Of a stretch of 28,418 nt of DNA, positions 8,153 through 15,502 are shown piece by piece. The position numbers were made by a program, and so were the translations under genes. Source of the stretch: Aadella sp043822885 (GTDB lineage Bacteria > Omnitrophota > Gorgyraeia > Tantalellales > Tantalellaceae); the NCBI GenBank assembly GCA_043822885.1, contig JBDRBI010000106.1, forward strand, positions 1 through 28,418. The letters are read 5' to 3'. The number at the start of each line of letters is the position of its first letter. Position 1 is the stretch's first letter. Under the pieces are notes generated by a model that saw nothing but the letters and a program-made list of their open reading frames with translations, did no database searches and had not been told where the DNA came from.

Positions 8153-8854
8153 ATGAAGTTAAGTGTATTGGTTCCGGTGTACAATGAAGTAAAAACATTG
8201 CCAAATATTATTGATAAAATAAAGGCAGTGGATATTGAAAAAGAAATAATACTCGTTGATGATTTTTCTACTGACGGGACAAGAGAACTTCTGGTAGAAA
8301 AATTCGAACATAGTAGCGGCGATGTAAGGGTTTTTTACCATGAGAAGAACGGTGGTAAAGGACGTGCGGTGAGAACAGCTTTGGAGCACGCGTCCGGAGA
8401 GTTCTGTATCATACAGGATGCCGACCTTGAGTATGACCCTAACGATTTCAAGAGATTGGTTGAATATGCTGAGGAGAGATCTGAGGCAGCGGTATATGGT
8501 TCTCGTTTTCTGGATGGCTGGAAGTCTACTTCTTTTCCCCATTTCATAGTAAACAAGTCTCTGACGGTATTGACCAATCTTCTTTTTGGCAGCAATCTTA
8601 CCGATATGGAAACATGTTATAAGCTTGTTCGTACCGACATCATGAAAGATCTGGACCTGAGAGCCGACAGGTTTGAGCTTGAACCCGAAATAACATCAAA
8701 GTTATTGAAAAAAGGACACTCAATTCCGGAGATAGCCATTTCTTATCAGGGGAGATCTTATCATGAGGGTAAAAAGATAGGATGGAGAGATGGGATAGAA
8801 GCAGTATGGACCTTGTTCAAACTGAAGTTTATATCAGAAAATAAAAACGCCTAA
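8153..8854 (+). CDS. GT2 glycosyltransferase, polyprenyl-phosphate sugar synthase-like (DPM1-type)
   Basis: This 233-residue enzyme has LVPVYNE (6-12), IILVDDFSTDGT (32-43) and IIQDADLEYDP (87-97), the QDADLEYDP form that marks the dolichyl/undecaprenyl-phosphate mannose or glucose synthase group. NGGKGRAVRTAL and ELEPEITSKLLKKGHSIPEI are also typical. There is no C-terminal membrane pair, so it is the short soluble form. Such enzymes make the lipid-phosphate sugar donors used by GT-C transferases, and two GT-C genes (8851 and 10296) follow immediately, which fits a donor-plus-users arrangement (inference). The stop codon overlaps that of the convergent gene on the other strand. The ATG is preceded by AAAAGGAAAG. 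Confidence 0.9.
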   Translation: MKLSVLVPVYNEVKTLPNIIDKIKAVDIEKEIILVDDFSTDGTRELLVEKFEHSSGDVRVFYHEKNGGKGRAVRTALEHASGEFCIIQDADLEYDPNDFKRLVEYAEERSEAAVYGSRFLDGWKSTSFPHFIVNKSLTVLTNLLFGSNLTDMETCYKLVRTDIMKDLDLRADRFELEPEITSKLLKKGHSIPEIAISYQGRSYHEGKKIGWRDGIEAVWTLFKLKFISENKNA

Positions 8855-10257
8855 AAATTCTCTAAAAATTTAGAAATCCTGTTTTTCCCGGGGAATAGAA
8901 CGACAGCAAGATAAACAAATCCGCTTACAACTAAGAGAAATGATATTCTTTTCCAGAAAGAAATTAAAGATACAAATGTTAATAGCAGAAAAAGAAAATT
9001 TTTCTTAGGGAAATCGGTGAGCAATATCAACGGTGTTAACCATAATAGATACCAGCTACCGAATTGAAAGGAGGCTATTATAAAATACACCACATAAAGT
9101 ATGCTGCATGTTTGAATTAGGTTTATTATTGTGTGTTTTTTCTTTGTTAAGAAATAAAAGTATAGAGCAGCACAGAAAATGATTAAAGTAAGATCAGAGA
9201 AAGATCTAAATTGTTCTATGCTGATATTTATATGAAGTAATTCAAGAGCTTTATATGTTATGAATGGAATAGTGTTATCATCAAGTCTAGCTTTGATGTT
9301 TTGTATAGTAGTAGAAAGATTGAACAAGTTCAAGCTGAAAGGTTTCCAGATAAGATAAGAAAGTACCGCGTTAATACTCAAGGCTTTTATAATGAAAAGC
9401 GCCTTATTTTTGACTTTAGGTATTTTCCTGTAAATATATATTAAAAATAGAGGAAAGAAAAGGATAGTAATATATTTCGTAGCTATTGATAAACTTAACG
9501 CGACAGTAGACAACAAAAATTTATTCTTTGCCAAGAGATAAAAAGCAAGAATTAGGAAGAAAACCATAACGATGTCGTTATGGTTTTCAACAAGATTCAT
9601 GAAAATTATATACGGATTAAATAGGTAAAGAAAAGTGATATATTTACTTTTTTCCGCGTGTAGTTCTGATGCAAGGCGGTACAGAACCAACCCTGTACCT
9701 AGGTGAAATATTAATAGGGCAGATTTAAAGCCGACTATGTTTAAGAAAACACTGCGTCCGGTAATTGTAACCAGAAAAGAAGAGAGAAGACTCCAGAGAG
9801 GACCATAAGCTGTTGTTGAGTTTTTCCAGAAGATCGTAGAATATAAGGGGTCGTGGCTGATGGTTTCAGGTGTAATGAAGAACGGATTTAAACCATATAT
9901 GGCAGACATGCGTCCGCGTATGATATACTCATAAAGGTCTATTGAAAATAGGGGAGGAATAAGGGTACAAAACACTAAGACAGTTAATGGTAACACGTAT
10001 AGGGATTGTTTGTTCTCTTTTAAGTCTAATGATGACCTAATATATAACAGGTAGAGCAGGGATATTATAGAAAGAAGTATATATCTGAAATAGGGATTTA
10101 ACGGGGGATAGTTATAGTCTTCAAAAACCCCTCTTAAAAATTCAAAGGAAGAAAGGGACAGTATTATTATTGAAAAAAGTAAAAAAGAAATATTATGGGT
10201 TGAAAATAAAGGATTTTTAAGAGGTGTTTGTTTGATCACGATGATAAAATATAGCAT
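8851..10257 (-). CDS. Polytopic GT-C glycosyltransferase (mannosyltransferase/GT87-like)
   Basis: This 468-residue membrane protein has about 12 hydrophobic segments. After the third helix comes a loop with SIDLYEYIIRGRMSAIYGLNPFF, where the acidic residue after the helix and the G-x-NP(F/Y) pattern are typical of bacterial GT-C mannosyl- and glucosyltransferases using polyprenyl-phosphate donors at the outer face; YGPLW and NHNDIVMVFF follow. It is the only minus-strand gene in the window. Sampled 60-nt lines run near 22-27% G+C (one reaches 43%), against 43-45% in sampled flanking genes, suggesting recent acquisition. It converges on the GT2 gene with overlapping stops and leaves only 38 nt to the divergent gene at 10296. 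No clear ribosome-binding site precedes the ATG; GTG seven codons in is an alternative start. Confidence 0.82.
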   Translation of the reverse strand: MLYFIIVIKQTPLKNPLFSTHNISFLLFSIIILSLSSFEFLRGVFEDYNYPPLNPYFRYILLSIISLLYLLYIRSSLDLKENKQSLYVLPLTVLVFCTLIPPLFSIDLYEYIIRGRMSAIYGLNPFFITPETISHDPLYSTIFWKNSTTAYGPLWSLLSSFLVTITGRSVFLNIVGFKSALLIFHLGTGLVLYRLASELHAEKSKYITFLYLFNPYIIFMNLVENHNDIVMVFFLILAFYLLAKNKFLLSTVALSLSIATKYITILFFPLFLIYIYRKIPKVKNKALFIIKALSINAVLSYLIWKPFSLNLFNLSTTIQNIKARLDDNTIPFITYKALELLHINISIEQFRSFSDLTLIIFCAALYFYFLTKKKHTIINLIQTCSILYVVYFIIASFQFGSWYLLWLTPLILLTDFPKKNFLFLLLTFVSLISFWKRISFLLVVSGFVYLAVVLFPGKNRISKFLENF

Positions 10258-10295
10258 ATTGCAGAATTAAAATCAATGTTCACCAGCTGCATTCT

Positions 10296-11690
10296 ATGAA
10301 GAAGTACACAGTGTTACTAATATTGTTGATGGCCGCTTCGGCAATCCTGCTTATTAATCTTGGTGCGGGCAGTTTAAGCTCCTGGGACGAAGCGTTTTAC
10401 GCGCAAGTTTCCAGAGAGATGCTCCAAAATAATAATTGGATAGATCTCACTTGGGGAGGCTTGCCGTGGAGCGATAAACCTCCTTTATTTATGTGGGGAA
10501 CGGCTCTTTTTTATAAGATGTTCGGTATTAATGAATTTTCCGCGCGTCTTTTCTCGGCGTTGGCGGGAATATTGACGGTTCTTTTTACATATCTTTTAGC
10601 GGTTAAGATCTTTTCCAAAAGAACGGGAATTTTAGCCGCGGTAATGCTTATAAGTACTTATCATTTTCTGTGGTTCGGTAAATCCGGGACTCTGGACGTG
10701 ACATTCACATTGTTCACCCTTTCTTCGGTATATTTCTTTCTGATGTCGGAAGAAAAACGCACTAACATAATTTATTCCTTTATCTGTTTTAGCTTAGCGT
10801 TTCTGACCAAGGGAGTAGGGGCCTTACTGATACCGATGATCTTGGGTTTATATGTTATTCTTTGGCGGAAATGGTATCTCATTATCAACAGATACGCTCT
10901 TTTAGGTATTTTTATATCTCTGATCGTACTAGGCGGCTGGTATGTTCCGGCTTATCTTCATTACGGCGACTCTTTTATTAAAAGTCATTTCCTTCAGAAT
11001 CTGGTAATGCGCACTGCGGGGGCAATGGACGGTCATTACGGCAGCTGGATCACTTATATCAACGTGGTTTTATATAAGGGAAAGCCCTGGGGCGCGGCAG
11101 GGTTGATAGCTTTGCCGTTCCTTTTGGTGAAAACTATTAAAAAACAAGAGGCGTATAGTTCAATTTTGATCATATGGACAATGGTCGTTCTGGGTATATT
11201 CAGCATAGTGAAGACCAAACTCCATTGGTATATAATGCCGGTCTATCCGGCAGTTATGATAATAGCGGCCTGGGGAGCGGAGAAAGTATTTAAAAGATCC
11301 TCAACCTTTATAGTGATAGCGTGTTCTTTTGCCGCGCTGGTTTATTTCGGAATGAGGAAAGATATCTTTATTCTCGATTTTAATCCTGAGATAAAAAAGT
11401 TCGCCTACAATGTAGAAAAAAATATGTCCGGTAAAGAGAATGTATATCTCTACAATGTAGGGGATCCTGGCATGAAATTTTATTTCGGAGGGTTTGGCGA
11501 AAATATCCACTCGGAAGAGAGATTAAAAGAGGTATGCCGGGAAGAGAAAATTATTTTAGTGACGGATAAAAGCGTACTTAAAAGTCTCGATATGGAAAGT
11601 GAGATCATTGTTTCGGGGCCCAGTAATACGGGCGCTTTTCGTGTTAATACGAAGAGATTGCTTCGTCGGCCTTCGGCCTCCTCGCAATGA
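10296..11690 (+). CDS. GT39-family (ArnT/PMT-like) membrane glycosyltransferase with repeat-derived C-terminus
   Basis: This 464-residue GT-C enzyme opens with a membrane helix followed by SSWDEAFYAQVSREM (D31/E32, the probable catalytic acidic pair) and LPWSDKPPLFMWGTALFYKMFG (about 56-77), the hallmark of ArnT/PMT-like proteins that transfer sugars from polyprenyl phosphate at the outer face. About ten membrane helices follow, then a soluble C-terminal domain from about residue 360. The last dozen residues (KRLLRRPSASSQ) and the stop codon come from a hairpin element that begins inside the frame at 11653, so the original C-terminus has been replaced. No ribosome-binding site is obvious upstream. 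It lies head-to-head with the minus-strand gene, so its promoter must overlap that gene or the 38-nt gap. Confidence 0.88.
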   Translation: MKKYTVLLILLMAASAILLINLGAGSLSSWDEAFYAQVSREMLQNNNWIDLTWGGLPWSDKPPLFMWGTALFYKMFGINEFSARLFSALAGILTVLFTYLLAVKIFSKRTGILAAVMLISTYHFLWFGKSGTLDVTFTLFTLSSVYFFLMSEEKRTNIIYSFICFSLAFLTKGVGALLIPMILGLYVILWRKWYLIINRYALLGIFISLIVLGGWYVPAYLHYGDSFIKSHFLQNLVMRTAGAMDGHYGSWITYINVVLYKGKPWGAAGLIALPFLLVKTIKKQEAYSSILIIWTMVVLGIFSIVKTKLHWYIMPVYPAVMIIAAWGAEKVFKRSSTFIVIACSFAALVYFGMRKDIFILDFNPEIKKFAYNVEKNMSGKENVYLYNVGDPGMKFYFGGFGENIHSEERLKEVCREEKIILVTDKSVLKSLDMESEIIVSGPSNTGAFRVNTKRLLRRPSASSQ

Positions 11691-11806
11691 CCTCTTTCCG
11701 TCATTGCGAGAAGCGAAGCGACGAAGCAATCTCCGTGAGCTTGATGGGATTGCTTCGGGACTTCGTCCCTCGCAATGACGGAGTGGGCACAAACCCTCGC
11801 AATGAC
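11653..11806. repeat. Cluster of three hairpin elements overlapping the end of the GT39 gene
   Basis: Forward 11653-11691 (inner stem GGCC-TTCG-GGCC), reverse 11699-11733 and forward 11748-11780 (GGGAC-TTC-GTCCC), with a stray CTCGCAATGACG end at about 11795. The first two face each other: CTCGCAATGAC and GTCATTGCGAG form an 11-bp perfect stem over an 8-nt loop. The first copy is translated at its 5' side and supplies the stop codon of the glycosyltransferase. Confidence 0.87.
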
Positions 11807-11826
11807 GTGGGGGCAAAAAGGTTAAA

Positions 11827-12927
11827 ATGTATATTTACAAAAAAAAGATCTATATCGTTCTTTTCTCTATAGTGGATCTTATCGGGACCGTTTTGATGTT
11901 TTCTGTGAGGTTTTTCAGGAAAAATCAGGATAAAAGAAGTGAAAAGATACTTATTATCCGGGCGGATCACATAGGGGACGTTGTCGCGGCGACATCGGTT
12001 CTCGGGCCGCTAAAGAGAGCTTATCCCGAAGCTGAGATCGATTTTCTGGCGCCTTCATGGGCAAAAGTTATACTAGGCGAAAATCCCTATATAAAAAGTT
12101 TTGTAGAATTTGACGCTCCATGGTTCAGTAGGAAAAGATCAAATATTATGTCTTGGTTGGAAGGGATCAATAAGATGGCCAACATTATCAAGGACCGGGG
12201 GTATGATACCGTTATTGATCTGAGGGGAGATTTTAGGCAGATAACAGCGATGTTCTTAGCGGGGGTCAAAAACAGAATTAGTTATGGTATAACGGGCGGA
12301 GGTTTTCTGCTTACGCAGTGCGTACGGTATAAACTCGGTCTTCACGAAACAGAAAGGAACACGGAGCTATTAAAACCTTTAGGGATCGAAAGTCCGATCT
12401 CGGAGCCGGAGATATATTTATCTGAGAAAGATAAAAGTAAAGCTGAACTTCTTAAAAAAGAGACGGGTATTAACAATAAATACGCTGTTATACATATGGT
12501 CCCGGGGCATTCTACGAAAAAATGGGATATTAATAAATTCCGCAAAGTAGCGCGATACATACGCAAAGAGAAGAAATTAAAAACCGTGTTTGTAGGATCT
12601 ATTGATGATCGCGGCTATATAAACGAGGTTATTGAAGGAGAGAACGATATAGACACCATTAATCTCGTAGGCAAAACCGATCTAGCCGTACTGGGTCATA
12701 TATTAAAAGACGCTTTTTTGTTTCTCGGAGTGGATTCCGGACCTTCGCACATCGCCGCGGCAGTGAAAGTGCCCGGGGTTATATTGTTCAGCGGAATAAA
12801 CGATCCGAACGAATGGGCGCCACGTAGTGAAAAGATGCGCATTATTTATCCGGGTGAAGGTAAGGGTCTGGAATGTGTGCTTCCGGAAGAAGTTGAGCAA
12901 GCTATAGACGAAGTGCTTGCATCGTAG
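11827..12927 (+). CDS. GT9 heptosyltransferase-family protein (paralogue 1)
   Basis: This is a 366-residue GT-B enzyme of the ADP-heptose:LPS heptosyltransferase family. It has KILIIRADHIGDVVAATSVLGPLKRAYP (about 39-66, the first strand and the HIGD acceptor loop), DTVIDLRGDFR, VIHMVPGHSTKKWD, VFVGS, and FLGVDSGPSHIAAAVKVP with the D-S-G-P-x-H-I-A donor motif. Unusually, a hydrophobic stretch of about 30 residues (roughly 7-31) precedes the first strand and may anchor the enzyme to the inner membrane; relatives normally begin at that strand. The ATG has AAAAAGG five bases upstream and lies just after the repeat cluster. Family members transfer heptose to lipid A core; other nucleotide sugars are possible. 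Confidence 0.88.
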   Translation: MYIYKKKIYIVLFSIVDLIGTVLMFSVRFFRKNQDKRSEKILIIRADHIGDVVAATSVLGPLKRAYPEAEIDFLAPSWAKVILGENPYIKSFVEFDAPWFSRKRSNIMSWLEGINKMANIIKDRGYDTVIDLRGDFRQITAMFLAGVKNRISYGITGGGFLLTQCVRYKLGLHETERNTELLKPLGIESPISEPEIYLSEKDKSKAELLKKETGINNKYAVIHMVPGHSTKKWDINKFRKVARYIRKEKKLKTVFVGSIDDRGYINEVIEGENDIDTINLVGKTDLAVLGHILKDAFLFLGVDSGPSHIAAAVKVPGVILFSGINDPNEWAPRSEKMRIIYPGEGKGLECVLPEEVEQAIDEVLAS

Positions 12928-12947
12928 GAGCAAGATAATAAATTTTA

Positions 12948-12987
12948 TGGGATCCCGGATTCCGCCTTCGGCGGATCCGGGATGACG
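12948..12987. repeat. Second hairpin repeat type (GGATCCCGGAT...ATCCGGGATGACG)
   Basis: A 13-bp stem with one bulged T pairs bases 12952-12965 with 12971-12983 around a CTTCG loop. It ends in GGGATGACG, echoing the CAATGACG end of the main element family, and is followed by GATTTTTAC. It could be a transcription terminator for the GT9 gene, but the T-run begins several bases after the stem. Confidence 0.7.
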
Positions 12988-13007
12988 ATTTTTACTTTTA
13001 ATTTTTC

Positions 13008-13035
13008 TTGACCCGTGACCCATGACCCTTGCCCC
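13008..13035 (+). repeat. Heptanucleotide array, unit (N)TGACCC
   Basis: Four consecutive 7-nt units without interruption (TTGACCC, GTGACCC, ATGACCC, TTGCCCC) lie in the spacer before the GT4 gene, ending six bases before its AGAGAGG ribosome-binding site. Confidence 0.8.
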
Positions 13036-13056
13036 TACTAAGAGAGGTTTAATCTA

Positions 13057-14136
13057 ATGAAGATAGGGTTTGATGCTCGGATGATAACGCATCCGGGGAT
13101 AGGGCGTTACATTAAAGGATTGATCCCGGAGCTTATCCGCCAGGCTCCTCGGGATGAATTTGTGATCTTCGGTGATCCTCAACATTTAACGTGTATCCCA
13201 AAAAAAGACAATGTAACGGTCATTAAATGGACCGCTTCTGTATATTCATTATCTGAACAATTTCCACCATATGACAAATATGGGCTGGACATACTGCATA
13301 TACCGCATTTTAATATACCTGTTTTTTGTAAGACTAAAATGGTAGTTACTATACACGATCTGATATACTTGTTGCTGCCGGAAGCGGCATCTTCTCCGAT
13401 AGCGAAGTTTTACGCGAAGTTTATGATCGGACAAAGTTTGAATAAGGCGCATAAGATAATATCCATATCCCAAAACACCAAAGATGATATTGTCTCGGTA
13501 TTCGGATCAAAAAACGCGGATAAAATAGAAGTTATTCCCGAAGCGGCAGTCGATAAGTTCAAAGTGATCGAGGATAAGGATCGGATAAGAGGCATGAGTG
13601 ATAAATATGGTCTTTCTGACAAGGTAATACTTTATGTCGGCAGTATTAAAAGGCATAAGAATGTCGGGACTCTTATTGAGGTTTATAATATACTGAAAAA
13701 AAAGGGTATATCTCATCAGCTTGTTATTACCGGAAGATGGGATAAAAAAGAGGACGATTTACGTAAGTCAATTAATGATAAAGATATACGATATATAGGA
13801 GAGATCCCCACCGAAGATCTTATGCTCCTTTATAATCATGCCGATATTCTTCTGCACCTTTCAATGTATGAAGGTTTTGGACTTACGACTTTAGAGGCCA
13901 TGCGATGCGGCACTCCGGTCGTAACATCCGGGACTTCATCTCTCCCTGAAGTCTGCGGTGACGCCGCGCTTTATGTTAACCCCCTTGATATTGGACAAAT
14001 CGTTGATACTGTGTATAATGTAGTGTCTAATAGTAATATTAAAAAGGGTTTGATAGAGCGGGGGTTTGAACAAGCAAACCGGTTTTCATGGGAAAAGACC
14101 GCCGGCCGTACCCTAGAAACATATCATAAAGCATGA
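13057..14136 (+). CDS. GT4 family glycosyltransferase
   Basis: This 359-residue GT-B enzyme opens with KIGFDARMITHPGIGRYIKGL, the family pattern in which GIGRY forms the acceptor-side glycine loop. It continues with VVTIHDLIYLLLPE, ISISQNTKDDIV, ILYVGSIKRHKNVGTLIEVY, LVITGRWDKKEDD, and HLSMYEGFGLTTLEAMRCGTPVVTSGTSSLPEVCGDAALYVNP. The E-GFG-L-x-x-L-E block is the donor-binding motif of mannosyltransferase-type GT4 enzymes (WbaZ/MtfB-like). AGAGAGG is nine bases upstream of the start. Its 3' end overlaps the next GT4 gene by four bases (ATGA), so the two are translationally coupled and probably add consecutive sugars. Confidence 0.92.
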   Translation: MKIGFDARMITHPGIGRYIKGLIPELIRQAPRDEFVIFGDPQHLTCIPKKDNVTVIKWTASVYSLSEQFPPYDKYGLDILHIPHFNIPVFCKTKMVVTIHDLIYLLLPEAASSPIAKFYAKFMIGQSLNKAHKIISISQNTKDDIVSVFGSKNADKIEVIPEAAVDKFKVIEDKDRIRGMSDKYGLSDKVILYVGSIKRHKNVGTLIEVYNILKKKGISHQLVITGRWDKKEDDLRKSINDKDIRYIGEIPTEDLMLLYNHADILLHLSMYEGFGLTTLEAMRCGTPVVTSGTSSLPEVCGDAALYVNPLDIGQIVDTVYNVVSNSNIKKGLIERGFEQANRFSWEKTAGRTLETYHKA

Positions 14137-15302
14137 AAAAACCTAAGATCGCGATAATCCACGACTGGCTGACAGGTATGAGGGGCGGAGAAAAGTGCCT
14201 TGAGGTATTTTGTGAACTTTTTCCGGACGCAGCCCTCTTTACCATTATACATAAAAAAGGCAGTATGTCGGAGACAATAGAGAATATGGATATCCGTACG
14301 TCTTTCCTCCAGAAAGTACCCAATATATTCAAAAATTACAGATGGTTCTTACCAATATTCCCATGGGCGGTAGAGAATTTTGATCTTGCGGAATATGATA
14401 TAGTATTAAGTTCCAGCCATTGCGCGGCTAAAGGCGCGAAAAAGGGCGAGGGAGCTTTGCACATATGCTATTGTTATACTCCCATGAGATATGCGTGGAA
14501 GTTCTTTGATGAGTATTTCTCTAAAGAAGGGCGTCTTAAGAAATGGATTATATCCAGTATTATGAGACGTTTAAGAAAGTGGGATATATCCTCAAATAAA
14601 AGAATTGATTATTTCATAGCTATATCTGATAATATCAAGAGCCGGATACATGACTGTTATGGATTAGAGTCGGATGTAATATATCCTCCGGTAGAGGCGG
14701 GATGTGAGGCGTGTGAAGAAAAGGATGAAGGGTTCTATCTCATAGTCTCAGCTCTGGTACCCTACAAAAAAGTTGACCTTGCCGTGGAGACATTCAATAA
14801 GAACGGCAAGAAACTCATTATTATCGGCGACGGAGACCGGATGGGATCTCTGAAAAAGGTATCGGACAAAAATATTGAGTTTTTAGGATGGGTGAGCGAT
14901 AAAAGTCTTAAAGCGTATTATCAAAAGTGCCGCGCTTTAGTGTTTCCGGGGGAAGAGGATTTCGGGATAGTACCCGTTGAAGCTCAGAGTTTTGGAAAGC
15001 CCGTAATAGCTTATGCCCGGGGAGGCGTTCTTGAAACCATATTGCCTTTTGACGAGGGCGGCGACACTGACGCGACCGGCGTATTTTTCAAAGAACAAAC
15101 TTGCTCGTCTTTGAACGGGGCCATAGAACTTTTTGAAAAGAATCGGGATAAATTCGATCCGGCAAAAATAAGGAAGAACGCGACAAGGTTCAGCCGCGAA
15201 AGGTTTAAGAGTGAGATAAAGCGGTATGTGGAAGGTAAGTGGGAAAGGCTGAAGTCTGAAGAAACGAGGGATGAGGGACGAAGGACGAGGGATGAGGGGT
15301 GA
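14133..15302 (+). CDS. GT4 family glycosyltransferase (WbaZ-like) with repeat-encoded tail
   Basis: This 389-residue GT-B enzyme begins IAIIHDWLTGMRGGEKCLEVFCELFP, the diagnostic start of a GT4 group that includes mannosyltransferases of O-antigen and exopolysaccharide loci. It has CYCYTPMRYAWKFFDEYF, YFIAISDNIKSRI, YLIVSALVPYKKVDLAVETFN, FLGWVSDKSLKAYYQKCRALVFPGEEDFGIVPVEAQSFGKPVIAYARGGVLETI and GVFFKEQT. The final dozen residues (TRDEGRRTRDEG) are encoded by a heptanucleotide array that continues past the stop, so the natural C-terminus probably lay near VEGKWERLKSE. It is coupled to the preceding GT4 by an ATGA overlap. Its acceptor is probably the product of that enzyme. Confidence 0.92.
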   Translation: MKKPKIAIIHDWLTGMRGGEKCLEVFCELFPDAALFTIIHKKGSMSETIENMDIRTSFLQKVPNIFKNYRWFLPIFPWAVENFDLAEYDIVLSSSHCAAKGAKKGEGALHICYCYTPMRYAWKFFDEYFSKEGRLKKWIISSIMRRLRKWDISSNKRIDYFIAISDNIKSRIHDCYGLESDVIYPPVEAGCEACEEKDEGFYLIVSALVPYKKVDLAVETFNKNGKKLIIIGDGDRMGSLKKVSDKNIEFLGWVSDKSLKAYYQKCRALVFPGEEDFGIVPVEAQSFGKPVIAYARGGVLETILPFDEGGDTDATGVFFKEQTCSSLNGAIELFEKNRDKFDPAKIRKNATRFSRERFKSEIKRYVEGKWERLKSEETRDEGRRTRDEG

Positions 15303-15319
15303 GGGGTGAGGGGTGAGAA
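15264..15319 (+). repeat. Heptanucleotide array, unit RYGAGGG, eight units
   Basis: Eight uninterrupted 7-nt units (ACGAGGG, ATGAGGG, ACGAAGG, ACGAGGG, ATGAGGG, then GTGAGGG twice and GTGAGAA) start inside the GT4 gene and run through its stop codon. Because 7 is not a multiple of three, the array is read in successive frames. Confidence 0.87.
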
Positions 15320-15326
15320 AAATAAA

Positions 15327-15468
15327 GTTAAAAGGTTAAAAGGTTTAGAGATTGCTTCGTCGTTCGTTGCACTTACTCCTCGCAATGACGGTAGCAGAAA
15401 AGAAGGTGCGAGGAGCGAATGCTGCGTCTGTCATTGCGAGGAGGAGCGGAGCGACGACGCGGCAATCT
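15327..15468. repeat. Octamer array plus a pair of hairpin elements
   Basis: Two GTTAAAAG octamers and GTTTAGAG (15327-15350) abut a forward element (15347-15391), followed by a reverse element at 15430-15468. The reverse copy is expanded (GAGGAGGAGCGG and GACGACGCGG). Its in-frame translation gives a false 28-residue extension to the next gene. Confidence 0.82.
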
Positions 15469-15502
15469 AAAAAATGTAGTACAAAACGGAGATTATAAAG
15501 CT

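Noticed and set aside
11556..11970. Open frames on both strands around 11556-11970
   Set aside because: They cross the hairpin cluster and overlap the GT39 and GT9 genes. The peptides are repeat translations.
12948..12999. Confident intrinsic terminator after the first GT9 gene
   Set aside because: The stem is strong, but the T-run starts five bases after it and is short, so it is reported as a repeat with only possible terminator function.
15419..15502. N-terminal 28-residue extension of the glycosylphosphotransferase
   Set aside because: It is encoded by a reverse hairpin element. The family begins near MKRIRND, where an ATG with GGAG upstream is present.
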